Assembly (NCBI RefSeq): GCF_008370345.1
Contig: NZ_VTUU01000016.1
Span: 1-64,000, forward strand
Length of the DNA: 64,000 nucleotides
Origin: Marinobacter salinexigens
GTDB lineage: Bacteria; Pseudomonadota; Gammaproteobacteria; Pseudomonadales; Oleiphilaceae
Direction of reading: 5' to 3'
The notes below the pieces were generated by a model that did not search any database, was not told where the DNA came from, and worked only from the letters and a program-made list of their open reading frames with translations. A program made the position numbers and the translations under genes. This document shows, in pieces, positions 17,693-26,321 of this stretch (position 1 is its first letter; every line of letters begins with the position of its first letter).

Positions 17693-19159
17693 ATGACTTA
17701 TTGCGGCAAAAAATTAACGAAGCAAGGACTGCTGATTGGCTTTACGGCGGCTCTGCTCTCAGGTTGCGGCGGTGGTCAGAGCGGTGGTGACGCTACCAGC
17801 TCCGTTTCTTCACAGGCTCCGGGCACAAACGATTCAACTGCTGATGCTGTTGAGGTAGCGGTTGCGGGTGCTGCTGTAAAGGGTGTCATTCAGCAGGGGA
17901 TTGTCACCGCGAGTCGATTGGTTGCAGATGGTGAAGGTGTTTACTCCGAGCAGAACAATGCCACCAAGCCGACAAGAACAGCGGATGATGGCAGCTACGC
18001 ACTCAAGCTGCGCGGCAAATCCAACGACTGGGCGCTGGTGGAAATCACCGCCGATGGCAAAACCCGGATGATCTGCGATGTTGTTCCGCAGTGTGAGCAG
18101 GCGGGTGCTGCTCCGGTGGCTTTTGGCCAGCCCCTCACACTCGACAGCAACTTCATGCTTTCCGGTGCCGGGGACCCCAGCGCTGAAACCGTCAACCTGA
18201 CACCGCTGACCCACCTTGCGGTGTCTTTGGCGAAGCGCAGTGCAAGCGGGCTGTCACCCGATGCGATTTCCAACGCGTACGCTGAGATTGAAGGTTGGTT
18301 TGGTCTGAGCGCCGGTGCTTTGCAATTGCCTGTACCCGATCTTACCCGCCTGGATGATATGGCCAGCGTCTCTGCCGATGCGGTCCAGGTTGCTATCACC
18401 AACGCTGCTTTTCTCGCGCTGGTAAATGACAACACACAGTGGAATAGCATTTCCGATGTTATGGCTGATGCTATTTCGCAGGTTTCCACCACCGGCCAGC
18501 TCTCTATCATGGGGGACGGCACCCACGTTGCTCTGGCAGACATCGTCAGTGCTGCGGCTCTTCAGTCTTCTGAGCTTCAGGCCACTGTGGACTCCAGTGT
18601 GATCAGCCAGAAGTTGGTGGTTGTGGAATACCGGAATGTAAATCGCTTCAAGACAATTGCTGATGTTTACGGCGACTCTGATACCAGCGTTGCTGATAAC
18701 ACCGATACCACGGACCCAACCGGCGGCACGGATACAGCGACAGATGGCAGCACTGAACCAACCGGAGAGACCTCCGGCTCTGTGGAACCTGGTACCGGTG
18801 AAGTAGTCGCGGATTCCGGAGCGGGTTCTACCGAAACCGTAGCAGACGGTGGCGCAGAGGGTTCTACTGACACGGTGATTGAAAACTCCGTTCCTGCAAA
18901 CGCCGCCATGCTGAGCTGGACTGCGCCGTTGACACGGGAAAACGGGGAAAGCCTCACCATGGGTGAGATTGCAGGGTACGAAGTGGTCTACGGAAGCAGC
19001 GCAGACAATCTTGATCAGTCCCTGGCTATTGGTGATGCCTCCGTTGACGAACTGCTGGTCGACAACCTCGATACTGGTACTTGGTACTTTGCCATTCGCA
19101 CCCTGGACATCGATGGTAACCGCAGTCAGCTTTCAGACGTCGTTTACAAGCAGATCTGA
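17693..19159 (+). CDS. Fibronectin type III-like lipoprotein of unknown function
   Basis: This 488-residue exported protein has a lipoprotein signal with lipobox LLSGC, then a Ser/Gly-rich linker. Residues about 50-320 form a large domain with carboxypeptidase-regulatory-like beta features (ADDGSYALKLRGKSNDWALVEI) and a helical part (NLTPLTHLAVSLAKRSASGLSPDAISNAY). A low-complexity Thr/Asp/Gly/Glu-rich spacer (about 335-405) leads to a fibronectin III-like domain (MLSWTAPLTRENGESLTMGEI, YEVVYGSS, TGTWYFAIRTLD). The layout suggests a surface or adhesion role. It is a lone gene after the importer terminator. The function is unknown. Confidence 0.8.
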   Translation: MTYCGKKLTKQGLLIGFTAALLSGCGGGQSGGDATSSVSSQAPGTNDSTADAVEVAVAGAAVKGVIQQGIVTASRLVADGEGVYSEQNNATKPTRTADDGSYALKLRGKSNDWALVEITADGKTRMICDVVPQCEQAGAAPVAFGQPLTLDSNFMLSGAGDPSAETVNLTPLTHLAVSLAKRSASGLSPDAISNAYAEIEGWFGLSAGALQLPVPDLTRLDDMASVSADAVQVAITNAAFLALVNDNTQWNSISDVMADAISQVSTTGQLSIMGDGTHVALADIVSAAALQSSELQATVDSSVISQKLVVVEYRNVNRFKTIADVYGDSDTSVADNTDTTDPTGGTDTATDGSTEPTGETSGSVEPGTGEVVADSGAGSTETVADGGAEGSTDTVIENSVPANAAMLSWTAPLTRENGESLTMGEIAGYEVVYGSSADNLDQSLAIGDASVDELLVDNLDTGTWYFAIRTLDIDGNRSQLSDVVYKQI

Positions 19160-19234
19160 TGCAGGCATGGCGGCGGCAGGCTGTGCTTCCGCCGCCATGC
19201 TCAGGTTCTCCCGGTTTTCTTCATAATGCGCTCT

Positions 19235-20035
19235 TTACTTGGTGCTGCTGACAATGTGGGCAGGGGCTTCGAACACCATTTCACCGTCTGCCGTCACGTA
19301 GTCGGCCAATCTGTTCTCAGCGATCCCGAGGATCGTCTGGATCTGTTCTTCACTCAGATGAATGCCCATCACAGGCAACCAGCCCCTGAGGTCCGCCTCC
19401 ATCATCGCCTGCAGGCTCGGAAACCGGGCCTGACCAACCAGCGTGGTGATCTCTGGTGAGGCGACTCCCGCAGAATGGAACAAGGCTGCCAGTTCACGCT
19501 TGTCGCCAAGAACAAACGGTGCGCTGAGAGCAGCTGCTGCTGCGTCCCCGGCGTGTTCCCTGAGAATGGCTACAGATTCCGGGAAGGCTGTCATATGTTC
19601 GAGACTGTCCCAGACGGCAACCGCAAGGCGCCCCCCCGGTTTCAGCACCCGGTGCATTTCCCTGATCGCCCCAGCTTTGTCCTGAAAAAACATCAGTCCG
19701 AACTGGCTTACAACCGCATCAAAGGAATCGTCTGCGTAGGGGAGTGATTCGGCAACCCCTTGTTCCCATCCAATGTTCGGAGCCAGCTCTCTGGCAACGG
19801 CCAACATGCCAGGTCCTGGGTCGAGACCGGTGACACGGCCATGGCTGCCGGTTCGGGAAACAGCCTCCCGGGCGAGAATGCCCGTGCCGCAGCCGACGTC
19901 CAGAACGTCGTCTCCCGGATTTATGTCGGCTGCATCGAGGACTGGATTACACCATTGTTTGAAAAGCGCTGGTACGTGCAGGTTCTCGTAGGCCCTGGCT
20001 CCTGCAATCTCGTTCTGAAGATCTGGCTCTGTCAT
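19235..20035 (-). CDS. Class I SAM-dependent methyltransferase
   Basis: This 266-residue methyltransferase has a Rossmann fold with SAM motif I DDVLDVGCGTGILAREAV (about residues 42-58), the acidic ribose-binding residue in VTGLDPGPGMLAVAR, motif II YADDSFDAVVSQFGLMFFQD and motif III VLKPGGRLAVAVW. This is the UbiE/COQ5-like small-molecule type. GGAGG lies before the ATG. It is a single gene between a lipoprotein and the ABC exporter genes, transcribed opposite to both, so context does not tell the substrate. Confidence 0.88.
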   Translation of the reverse strand: MTEPDLQNEIAGARAYENLHVPALFKQWCNPVLDAADINPGDDVLDVGCGTGILAREAVSRTGSHGRVTGLDPGPGMLAVARELAPNIGWEQGVAESLPYADDSFDAVVSQFGLMFFQDKAGAIREMHRVLKPGGRLAVAVWDSLEHMTAFPESVAILREHAGDAAAAALSAPFVLGDKRELAALFHSAGVASPEITTLVGQARFPSLQAMMEADLRGWLPVMGIHLSEEQIQTILGIAENRLADYVTADGEMVFEAPAHIVSSTK

Positions 20036-20221
20036 TGTCGGTTCCTCCGTCGTTCGCTCTGCGGCCGTGGCTACCCGGAGAACGCTTGCTACCGTGGATT
20101 GCTCGGCTTAAAAGCTCTGTAATGACGTCGAACCCTGATCTGGCTCATTCCTCTGATCCGGGAATTTCTTTTATGCTTGAAAGTATAGTTCGTGACAGAG
20201 TGGTCGCACAGGAGCTGGAGA

Positions 20222-21199
20222 ATGAGGAAGGCAGTTGTTGCAGTGGCGGTTCTCACCCTGATTGCCGGCGGTGTTTATGCCTGGTATCGGGCGCAGGCTC
20301 CGGAGAATGGTCCTCTGATTCTCTATGGCAATGTGGATATCCGGGAGCTGTCGATCGGCTTCAGGCAGGGTGGCCGGGTTACCGACATCATGGTGGATGA
20401 AGGGGACGACGTCGCTGCTGGCGCATTGCTTGCCGGGCTTGACCCGGTACCACTACGAAATGCTCTGAACGCAGCTCGGGCCGAGGTTGCCAGAGCGAAG
20501 GCGAGTCTCGCCAAGCTGGAAGCGGGCAGCCGCTCTCAGGAAATTGAACAGGTGCGTGAAGCTGAGCGTCAGGCTCAGGCGGTTTTTTCCAGCAGGCAAT
20601 TGGAGTTCAAGCGGTTGAGGGAGTTGGCTCAATCCGGCGCTACCAGTCAGCAAACCCTTGATAGTGCCCGTTATGCCCTCGACGAGGCGAGGGCCAGACT
20701 TGCAGAGGTACGGGCCACGCTTTCCCTGCTGGAAGAGGGTCCTCGCGTTGAAGATATCGATGCGGCCAGCGCCCAGCTGGAAGCAGCACAGGCCCAGGCC
20801 GCCCAGGCGGAAACCGCGATGTCTGACGCACGGCTGACAGCACCGTCTGATGCATTGGTGCTAACGCGGATCGTTGAACCGGGAGCCATTGTTCAAGCTG
20901 GTGGCCCGGTGTTGAGTCTGGCGCTTCGGGACCCGGTTTACGTGCGGGCTTACGTCAGTGAAGCAGACCTTGGCGGTGTTGCACCGGGTACAGCTGTGGT
21001 GGTGTCCACTGACAGCAGCACCCGGCAATACCATGGGCAGGTAGGCTTCGTCTCTCCCCGTGCGGAATTTACCCCCAAAACGGTTCAAACCGAGTCTCTG
21101 CGAACCGAGCTGGTTTATCGACTGCGTATCGTGGTTGATGATGCGGATGAGCACCTGCTGCAAGGCATGCCTGTAACGGTTCGTCTGGCGCAGCCATGA
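20222..21199 (+). CDS. HlyD/YbhG-like periplasmic adaptor of an ABC exporter
   Basis: This 325-residue membrane-fusion protein has an N-terminal anchor (VVAVAVLTLIAGGVYAWY), a lipoyl half (YGNVDIRELSIGFRQGGRVTDI), a long coiled-coil hairpin of about 130 residues rich in Ala/Glu/Gln, the second lipoyl half (LTAPSDALVLTRIVEPGAIV) and a beta-barrel domain. AGGAG lies seven bases before the ATG at 20222, which is preferred to the GTG at 20192. It overlaps the ATPase gene as ATGA, and the four genes form a YbhGFSR-like exporter operon. It links the inner-membrane transporter to an outer-membrane channel not encoded here. Confidence 0.87.
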   Translation: MRKAVVAVAVLTLIAGGVYAWYRAQAPENGPLILYGNVDIRELSIGFRQGGRVTDIMVDEGDDVAAGALLAGLDPVPLRNALNAARAEVARAKASLAKLEAGSRSQEIEQVREAERQAQAVFSSRQLEFKRLRELAQSGATSQQTLDSARYALDEARARLAEVRATLSLLEEGPRVEDIDAASAQLEAAQAQAAQAETAMSDARLTAPSDALVLTRIVEPGAIVQAGGPVLSLALRDPVYVRAYVSEADLGGVAPGTAVVVSTDSSTRQYHGQVGFVSPRAEFTPKTVQTESLRTELVYRLRIVVDDADEHLLQGMPVTVRLAQP

Positions 21200-22872
21200 C
21201 CGCCATCGTTCTGGACAATGTCTGCAAAACATTCGGCAAGACTCCGGCGTTGGCTGGTGTCTCCGGAGAAATCGCCGCAGGTCGGCTAACCGGTCTTGTT
21301 GGTCCTGACGGTGCCGGCAAGACCACGCTGATCCGCCTGATGGCGGGCTTGCTCGCTCCGGATGAGGGGCGCCTCAGCGTTGCAGGACTTGATCCCGTTG
21401 TCGACGGTGATGCACTTGCCGAGTCGGTCGGTTACATGCCCCAGCGTTTCGGTCTTTATGAAGACCTGTCTGTGCTGGAGAACCTTCATCTCTATGCCGA
21501 GTTGCGGGCGTTGCCCAGGCGTGATTATGGGCGAACCCTTGATAGGCTTCTGGAATTTACCCGGTTGGGGCCGTTTACAGATCGTCTTGCCGGGCGCCTG
21601 TCGGGAGGGATGAAACAGAAGCTTGGGCTGGCCTGCGCCTTGATTACCTCACCCAAAGTGCTGCTACTTGACGAACCCGGGGTGGGTGTTGATCCGGTCA
21701 GCCGGCAGGATCTTTGGCGAATGGTTCAGGAACTGACCGCTGAGGGTATGGCGGTGATCTGGGCAACTGCCTATCTGGAGGAAGCGGAGCGGTGTGAAGA
21801 TGTTCTCCTGTTGAACGAGGGGAAACTCACATTCAGAGGCCCCCCGGGCGATCTGACCCGCCGACTACAGGGGCGGTGTTTCCAGGTTCTGGGGCAGGAC
21901 GACAGGCGCAACCTGTTGAGCCGTGTGCTTGCGCTTCCGGGCGTATGTGATGGCACTATCGAAGGTGACCGGATTCGTGTGGTCATGGATGCAGGCGTTG
22001 ATCTTCCGGATTTGCCGGGAGTCACTGACGTACGACCGGTCCCGCCGCGGTTTGAGGATGCCTTTATTGATCTTCTCGGGGGTGGGCCAGGTGGTCATTC
22101 TCCCCTGGCAGAGCAGATGCCCGAAAGTACAGCGAGAGATGACACTGTTAGTTGTGAAAAACTGACTCGTCGCTTTGGAGACTTTGTGGCCGCCGATGAG
22201 GTCAGTTTCAGTGTGAAGTCGGGAGAGATACTGGGTTTGCTCGGCCCTAATGGTGCCGGTAAATCCACCACCTTCAAGATGCTTTGCGGACTTCTTGAGC
22301 CCTCTGGCGGGGAAGCGCGGGTTGCCGGTGTGGATCTGCGCCGTGCCGCAAGCGATGCCAAGCTGAAGTTGGGCTACATGGCCCAGAAGTTTTCGCTCTA
22401 CGGGCTGCTGTCTGTACGCCAGAACCTGGCTTTTTACGCTGGAGTTTACGGCCTGCGCGGAAGGCAGAAGCGCGAACGAATCAGCCAGATGGTGGAAGCC
22501 CTTCAGCTCGGCCCGCTGCTTAACCGTTCGCCGGATCAGCTGTCCCTGGGGTTCAAGCAGAGGCTCGCATTGGCGTGTGCACTCATGCATCGCCCGCCCA
22601 TCCTGTTTCTGGATGAGCCGACATCAGGCGTAGACCCGATTACCCGACGGGAATTCTGGACCCATATCAATGGTCTGGTGACCCGAGGGGTGACGGTTCT
22701 GGTAACCACTCACTTTATGGACGAAGCGGAGTATTGTGACCGGGTCGCGCTGATGCATAGGGGCAGGATCATTGCCCTGGATACCCCAGACAACCTCAAG
22801 GCACGCGCCGGTGAGGGTGCGAGCATGGAGCAGGCTTTTATTCACCTGATAGAGGGGCAGGGTGATGAGTAG
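21196..22872 (+). CDS. Fused two-domain ABC transporter ATPase (YbhF-like)
   Basis: This 558-residue protein has two ATPase cassettes in tandem. The first has Walker A GPDGAGKTTLIRLM, signature LSGGMKQKLGLACAL and Walker B LLLDEPGVGVDP. The second, after a spacer at about residues 290-320, has GPNGAGKSTTFKML, signature LSLGFKQRLALACAL and LFLDEPTSGVDP with the switch His in TTHFMDEAEY. The first cassette ends its Walker B as DEPGVG rather than DEPTSG, and its expected switch His is replaced (WATAYLEEAER), so it may be less active. It drives the two downstream ABC-2 permeases. Confidence 0.9.
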   Translation: MTAIVLDNVCKTFGKTPALAGVSGEIAAGRLTGLVGPDGAGKTTLIRLMAGLLAPDEGRLSVAGLDPVVDGDALAESVGYMPQRFGLYEDLSVLENLHLYAELRALPRRDYGRTLDRLLEFTRLGPFTDRLAGRLSGGMKQKLGLACALITSPKVLLLDEPGVGVDPVSRQDLWRMVQELTAEGMAVIWATAYLEEAERCEDVLLLNEGKLTFRGPPGDLTRRLQGRCFQVLGQDDRRNLLSRVLALPGVCDGTIEGDRIRVVMDAGVDLPDLPGVTDVRPVPPRFEDAFIDLLGGGPGGHSPLAEQMPESTARDDTVSCEKLTRRFGDFVAADEVSFSVKSGEILGLLGPNGAGKSTTFKMLCGLLEPSGGEARVAGVDLRRAASDAKLKLGYMAQKFSLYGLLSVRQNLAFYAGVYGLRGRQKRERISQMVEALQLGPLLNRSPDQLSLGFKQRLALACALMHRPPILFLDEPTSGVDPITRREFWTHINGLVTRGVTVLVTTHFMDEAEYCDRVALMHRGRIIALDTPDNLKARAGEGASMEQAFIHLIEGQGDE

Positions 22873-23959
22873 CCGACGGTTGCGGGCCTTGGTGTTCAAG
22901 GAAAGCCTGCAGATTTTGCGGGACCCTTCGGCCATCCTGATCGCTTTTGTACTGCCAGTACTTTTGTTGTTTTTGTTTGCCTACGCTGTCTCGCTGGATA
23001 TCCGCCAGGTTCCTCTTGGCGTCGTGTTGCAGACAGACAGTGCCCGGGCCCAGTCGCTGGCGGCTGAATTCGGTGGTACACGCTATTTCAAAGTGGTGCC
23101 TGCCCGGCATCGGCATGAGGTGACACCTCTGCTGGTCAGTGGTCATATCAAAGGCTACGTGGTGATTCCTCCGGATTTTGAACAGAGGTTGTTGCGGGGC
23201 GAACCACTGATTCAGGTAATAACCGACGGAACACAGCCAAATACCGCCAATTTTGTTGCCGGCTATACCCGGGGCACACTGGTGAACTGGCTATCAGACC
23301 ATGGTCTTCAGTCGCCAGTCCGACTGGAACCCCGGTTTTGGTTCAACCCTGAAGTTGAAACCCGCCGCTTTCTGGTACCTGGCGCAATTGCCATTATTAT
23401 GACCATGATTGGAACTCTTCTGACCGCGCTGGTGGTGGCCCGTGAGTGGGAAAGGGGCACCATGGAAGCGTTGCTGTCCACGCCGGCCCGAATCCCCGAA
23501 ATACTGTTAGGAAAGTTATTGCCGTATTTCGGTTTGGGGCTGATAGCCACGATGGGTAGCACGTTGCTTGCTATCCACATATTCGATGTTCCGTTGCGAG
23601 GGAGTTGGGGAACTCTCCTGTTGGTATCGTCCTGCTTTCTTGTGCCAGCTCTGGGGCAGGGGCTTGTGATCTCCGCATTGGCCAAAAATCAGTTTATTGC
23701 GGCCCAGGCCGCCCTGTTTTCGGGGTTTCTGCCAGCGTTCCTGTTGTCGGGCTTCCTGTTCGAGATTGATGCCATGCCGCCGGCTATACGGCTGCTGACC
23801 CATATTGTGCCGGCGCGGTATTTCATCGAGAGCCTGCACAGTATTTTCCTGGTGGGCGATGTGTGGCCATTACTGACCCGGGATATGCTGGCCATGCTGG
23901 CGATAGGGGCGGTAATGTTTGTCATTGCCCGTGCAAAAACGCGCAAGAGCCTGGAATAG
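22865..23959 (+). CDS. ABC-2 type permease (YbhS-like)
   Basis: This 364-residue ABC-2 permease has an N-terminal helix (ILIAFVLPVLLLFLFAYAV), a large extracytoplasmic domain (about residues 40-165) and five C-terminal membrane segments. The typical GTMEALLSTPARIPEILLGKLLPYF region couples to the ATPase. ATG at 22865 (or GTG at 22862) overlaps the ATPase gene end by eight bases. It forms a heterodimer with the next permease. Confidence 0.88.
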   Translation: MSSRRLRALVFKESLQILRDPSAILIAFVLPVLLLFLFAYAVSLDIRQVPLGVVLQTDSARAQSLAAEFGGTRYFKVVPARHRHEVTPLLVSGHIKGYVVIPPDFEQRLLRGEPLIQVITDGTQPNTANFVAGYTRGTLVNWLSDHGLQSPVRLEPRFWFNPEVETRRFLVPGAIAIIMTMIGTLLTALVVAREWERGTMEALLSTPARIPEILLGKLLPYFGLGLIATMGSTLLAIHIFDVPLRGSWGTLLLVSSCFLVPALGQGLVISALAKNQFIAAQAALFSGFLPAFLLSGFLFEIDAMPPAIRLLTHIVPARYFIESLHSIFLVGDVWPLLTRDMLAMLAIGAVMFVIARAKTRKSLE

Positions 23960-23963
23960 TGTC

Positions 23964-25046
23964 ATGAATAGGTCCCGGCTTATTGCTCAAATCATTAAGG
24001 AGTTGCTCAGCCTGCTTCGTGACCCCAGGGCCCGGGCAATCCTTGTGCTGCCGCCGTTACTGCAATTGCTCATTTTCTCTTTTGCCGCCACCCTGGAAGT
24101 GAGGAATACCACCATTGCGGTGTTCAATGAGGACTCAGGACAGGCCTCGGAAGCGTTGGTCACCGCCGTTGCACATGCCAGCTTCGTCAGCAACGTCGTC
24201 CCGGTGTATGACCACCGGCATCAGGACCAGTTGATTGAACGGGGCGAAGTGTTGCTGGCGCTGCACATTCCGGAAACCTTTTCCCGTCTGAAAATGGCCG
24301 GTGAGGCTGCGCCGGTTCAGGTAATTCTTGATGGCCAGAAAGCCAATACGGCACAGGTGGCGCTTAGCTACCTGCAGGCTATTGCCATGGCGCAGGGAGA
24401 TGCCGTTGAACCCATGGTGTTGCGCCACGCCTTTAATCCGAACCTGATCTATCAGTGGTATGTAGTACCAAGCCTGTCCGGCATCCTTTCCATGTTTATC
24501 GCCCTGGTGGTTACCGCGCTGTCGATTTCCCGGGAACGGGAACTGGGCACTTTTGACCAGCTGCTGGTATCGCCAACCACACCCTCCGAAATTATTCTCG
24601 CAAAATGCCTGCCGGCGGTGCTGGTCGGCTTTGTTATGGGTGCTGTTATGGTCAGTGCCGCTCTGTTCCTGTTTCGCGTGCCGTTTACCGGTTCCCTGCT
24701 TTGGTTGGCCGCAGCACTGGGTCTGTTCATGGTTTCTGTGGTTGGCATTGGCCTGATGGTTTCTGCCATTTCCGAAACCCAGCAGCAGGCAATCCTCGGA
24801 GCCTTTTCAATTGGTGTGCCCATGGTGCTGGTGTCCGGCTTTGCAACGCCAGTGGAAAACATGCCGTTGATATTGCAGTGGGTGGCTCAGGCCATTCCAC
24901 TAACGCACTTCCTGGTGATTGTGCAGGGAAGTTTTCTCAAAGCGTTGCCAGCAGAGGTTGTCGTTTCTCACTTGTGGCCAATGGCTGTAGCTGCCGTAGT
25001 GATGCTGTCTGGAGCAACGCTTGTGGTCCGTAGACGATTGCATTAA
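23964..25046 (+). CDS. ABC-2 type permease (YbhR-like)
   Basis: This 360-residue partner permease has the same layout: IIKELLSLLRDPRARAILVLPPLLQLLIFSFA, an extracytoplasmic domain, then membrane segments around RELGTFDQLLVSPTTPSEIILAKCLPAV, which is the conserved coupling region. It starts four bases after the previous stop. Homologous exporters handle hydrophobic drugs or membrane-active compounds; no regulator gene lies beside this operon. Confidence 0.88.
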   Translation: MNRSRLIAQIIKELLSLLRDPRARAILVLPPLLQLLIFSFAATLEVRNTTIAVFNEDSGQASEALVTAVAHASFVSNVVPVYDHRHQDQLIERGEVLLALHIPETFSRLKMAGEAAPVQVILDGQKANTAQVALSYLQAIAMAQGDAVEPMVLRHAFNPNLIYQWYVVPSLSGILSMFIALVVTALSISRERELGTFDQLLVSPTTPSEIILAKCLPAVLVGFVMGAVMVSAALFLFRVPFTGSLLWLAAALGLFMVSVVGIGLMVSAISETQQQAILGAFSIGVPMVLVSGFATPVENMPLILQWVAQAIPLTHFLVIVQGSFLKALPAEVVVSHLWPMAVAAVVMLSGATLVVRRRLH

Positions 25047-25100
25047 CCCGGTGCTGTGAAAGCGGATGTTCGGGTAATCCGAAATTTAGGTTTTCTGTGA

Positions 25101-25150
25101 AAGTAAGCATGCTTATAATGTTGTACCTTCTAAAAAGGTCATAACAACAT
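25101..25150. promoter_or_regulatory. Inverted repeats upstream of the EmrAB-like operon
   Basis: ATGTTGT at 25118-25124 is the complement of ACAACAT at 25144-25150, and inside it ACCTT (25125-25129) faces AAGGT (25135-25139). Just upstream, AAGCATGCTT (25107-25113 region) is a second palindrome. They sit 25-75 bases before the emrA ATG, in promoter position, and could be repressor operators. No matching regulator gene is adjacent. Confidence 0.4.
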
Positions 25151-25175
25151 ATAAAACCAACTTCGGGAAGCGAGC

Positions 25176-26321
25176 ATGAGTCAAGACAACAGCAATCCCT
25201 CCAAACCTGTTAGCTGGAACCTCGGTTCGGGGCGGCTTAACCTGAGGTTCGTGTTCCTGGTGATGGTGCCCCTCATCATCCTGGTGTCCTCAGCTATCCT
25301 GTACCTTCTCGGTGGCCGCTACGTTGATTCCGAAAACGCCTATGTGCGGGCAGATATGGTGTCGGTGGTTCCCGAAGTGTCCGGAACGATTACCCGTGTT
25401 GCGGTCCGGGAGAATCAGTCAGTTGCGGCCGGGGATCTGCTATTTACCATCGACCCTGTTCGGTATCAGATCGAAGTTAGCCAGGCGGAGTCAGAACTGG
25501 CGGATGTGCGAATCGAAATCCAAACACTCAAGGCCCAGTACGGCGAACAAACCCAGCAACTCCAGACCGCCCGCAGTAATCTGGCTTTTGCAAAGCGTGA
25601 ATACAATCGCCAGGTCGAACTTTCCCGTAGTCATGCGGTGTCCGACTCCATTCTCGATAGCTATCGCCACAAACAGGATCTTGCCGAGCAGGAAGTGGCA
25701 CAGGTTCGTAAAGGGCTTGAGCGTCTGAAAGCTGGACTGGCGGGCGATCCTGATATTGCTGTAACTGACCACCCGGTGTACCAGAAGGCTAAGGCAGCGT
25801 TGTCAGCCGCCCGACAGGATCTTCAGGACACCGAAGTGAAGGCCCGCTTTGCTGGCATTGCCTCCAAAACGCCCGTTGTCGGTCAGTACGCCGGTCCCGG
25901 CCATGCTGCGATGAGCATGGTCTCTACGGGTCAAGTCTGGGTGGAAGCTAATCTCAAGGAAACCCAGCTGACTCATGTGCAGGAAGGCCAGCCTGTTGTT
26001 GTTGTCGTCGATGCCTATCCGGACGTCGAACTTGAGGGTAAGGTCATCAGCATTGCCGGTGCTACCGGTTCCGAGTTTTCGGTATTGCCTGCCCAGAATG
26101 CCACAGGTAACTGGGTTAAAGTCGTTCAGCGGGTTCCGGTCCGGATCGAATTGGTCGATGCCCCGACAACCCAGCGGTTGCGCTCCGGGATGAGTGTTTC
26201 GGTTGATATTGATACCGGTTGGCATCACCGGGGGCCTGCATTCCTGTCGCCATTGACGGCCTGGATGCAGGGCTTTGTGGGCTCGGCGGCTGCGGCTGAA
26301 CGGCACGGGGCCGAAGGGTGA
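25176..26321 (+). CDS. emrA: EmrA-like HlyD family adaptor of a multidrug pump
   Basis: This 381-residue membrane-fusion protein has an N-terminal cytoplasmic tail, one membrane helix (LVMVPLIILVSSAILYLLGG), the lipoyl segments GRYVDSENAYVRADMVSVVPEVSGTI and VKARFAGIASKTPVVGQYA, a coiled-coil hairpin (about residues 95-190) and a beta-barrel domain with LKETQLTHVQEGQPVVVVVDAYPDVELEGKVI. The ADMVSVVPEVSG motif is EmrA/VceA type. The GTG start of emrB overlaps its stop by four bases. It needs a TolC-type outer channel, not encoded here. Confidence 0.88.
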   Translation: MSQDNSNPSKPVSWNLGSGRLNLRFVFLVMVPLIILVSSAILYLLGGRYVDSENAYVRADMVSVVPEVSGTITRVAVRENQSVAAGDLLFTIDPVRYQIEVSQAESELADVRIEIQTLKAQYGEQTQQLQTARSNLAFAKREYNRQVELSRSHAVSDSILDSYRHKQDLAEQEVAQVRKGLERLKAGLAGDPDIAVTDHPVYQKAKAALSAARQDLQDTEVKARFAGIASKTPVVGQYAGPGHAAMSMVSTGQVWVEANLKETQLTHVQEGQPVVVVVDAYPDVELEGKVISIAGATGSEFSVLPAQNATGNWVKVVQRVPVRIELVDAPTTQRLRSGMSVSVDIDTGWHHRGPAFLSPLTAWMQGFVGSAAAAERHGAEG

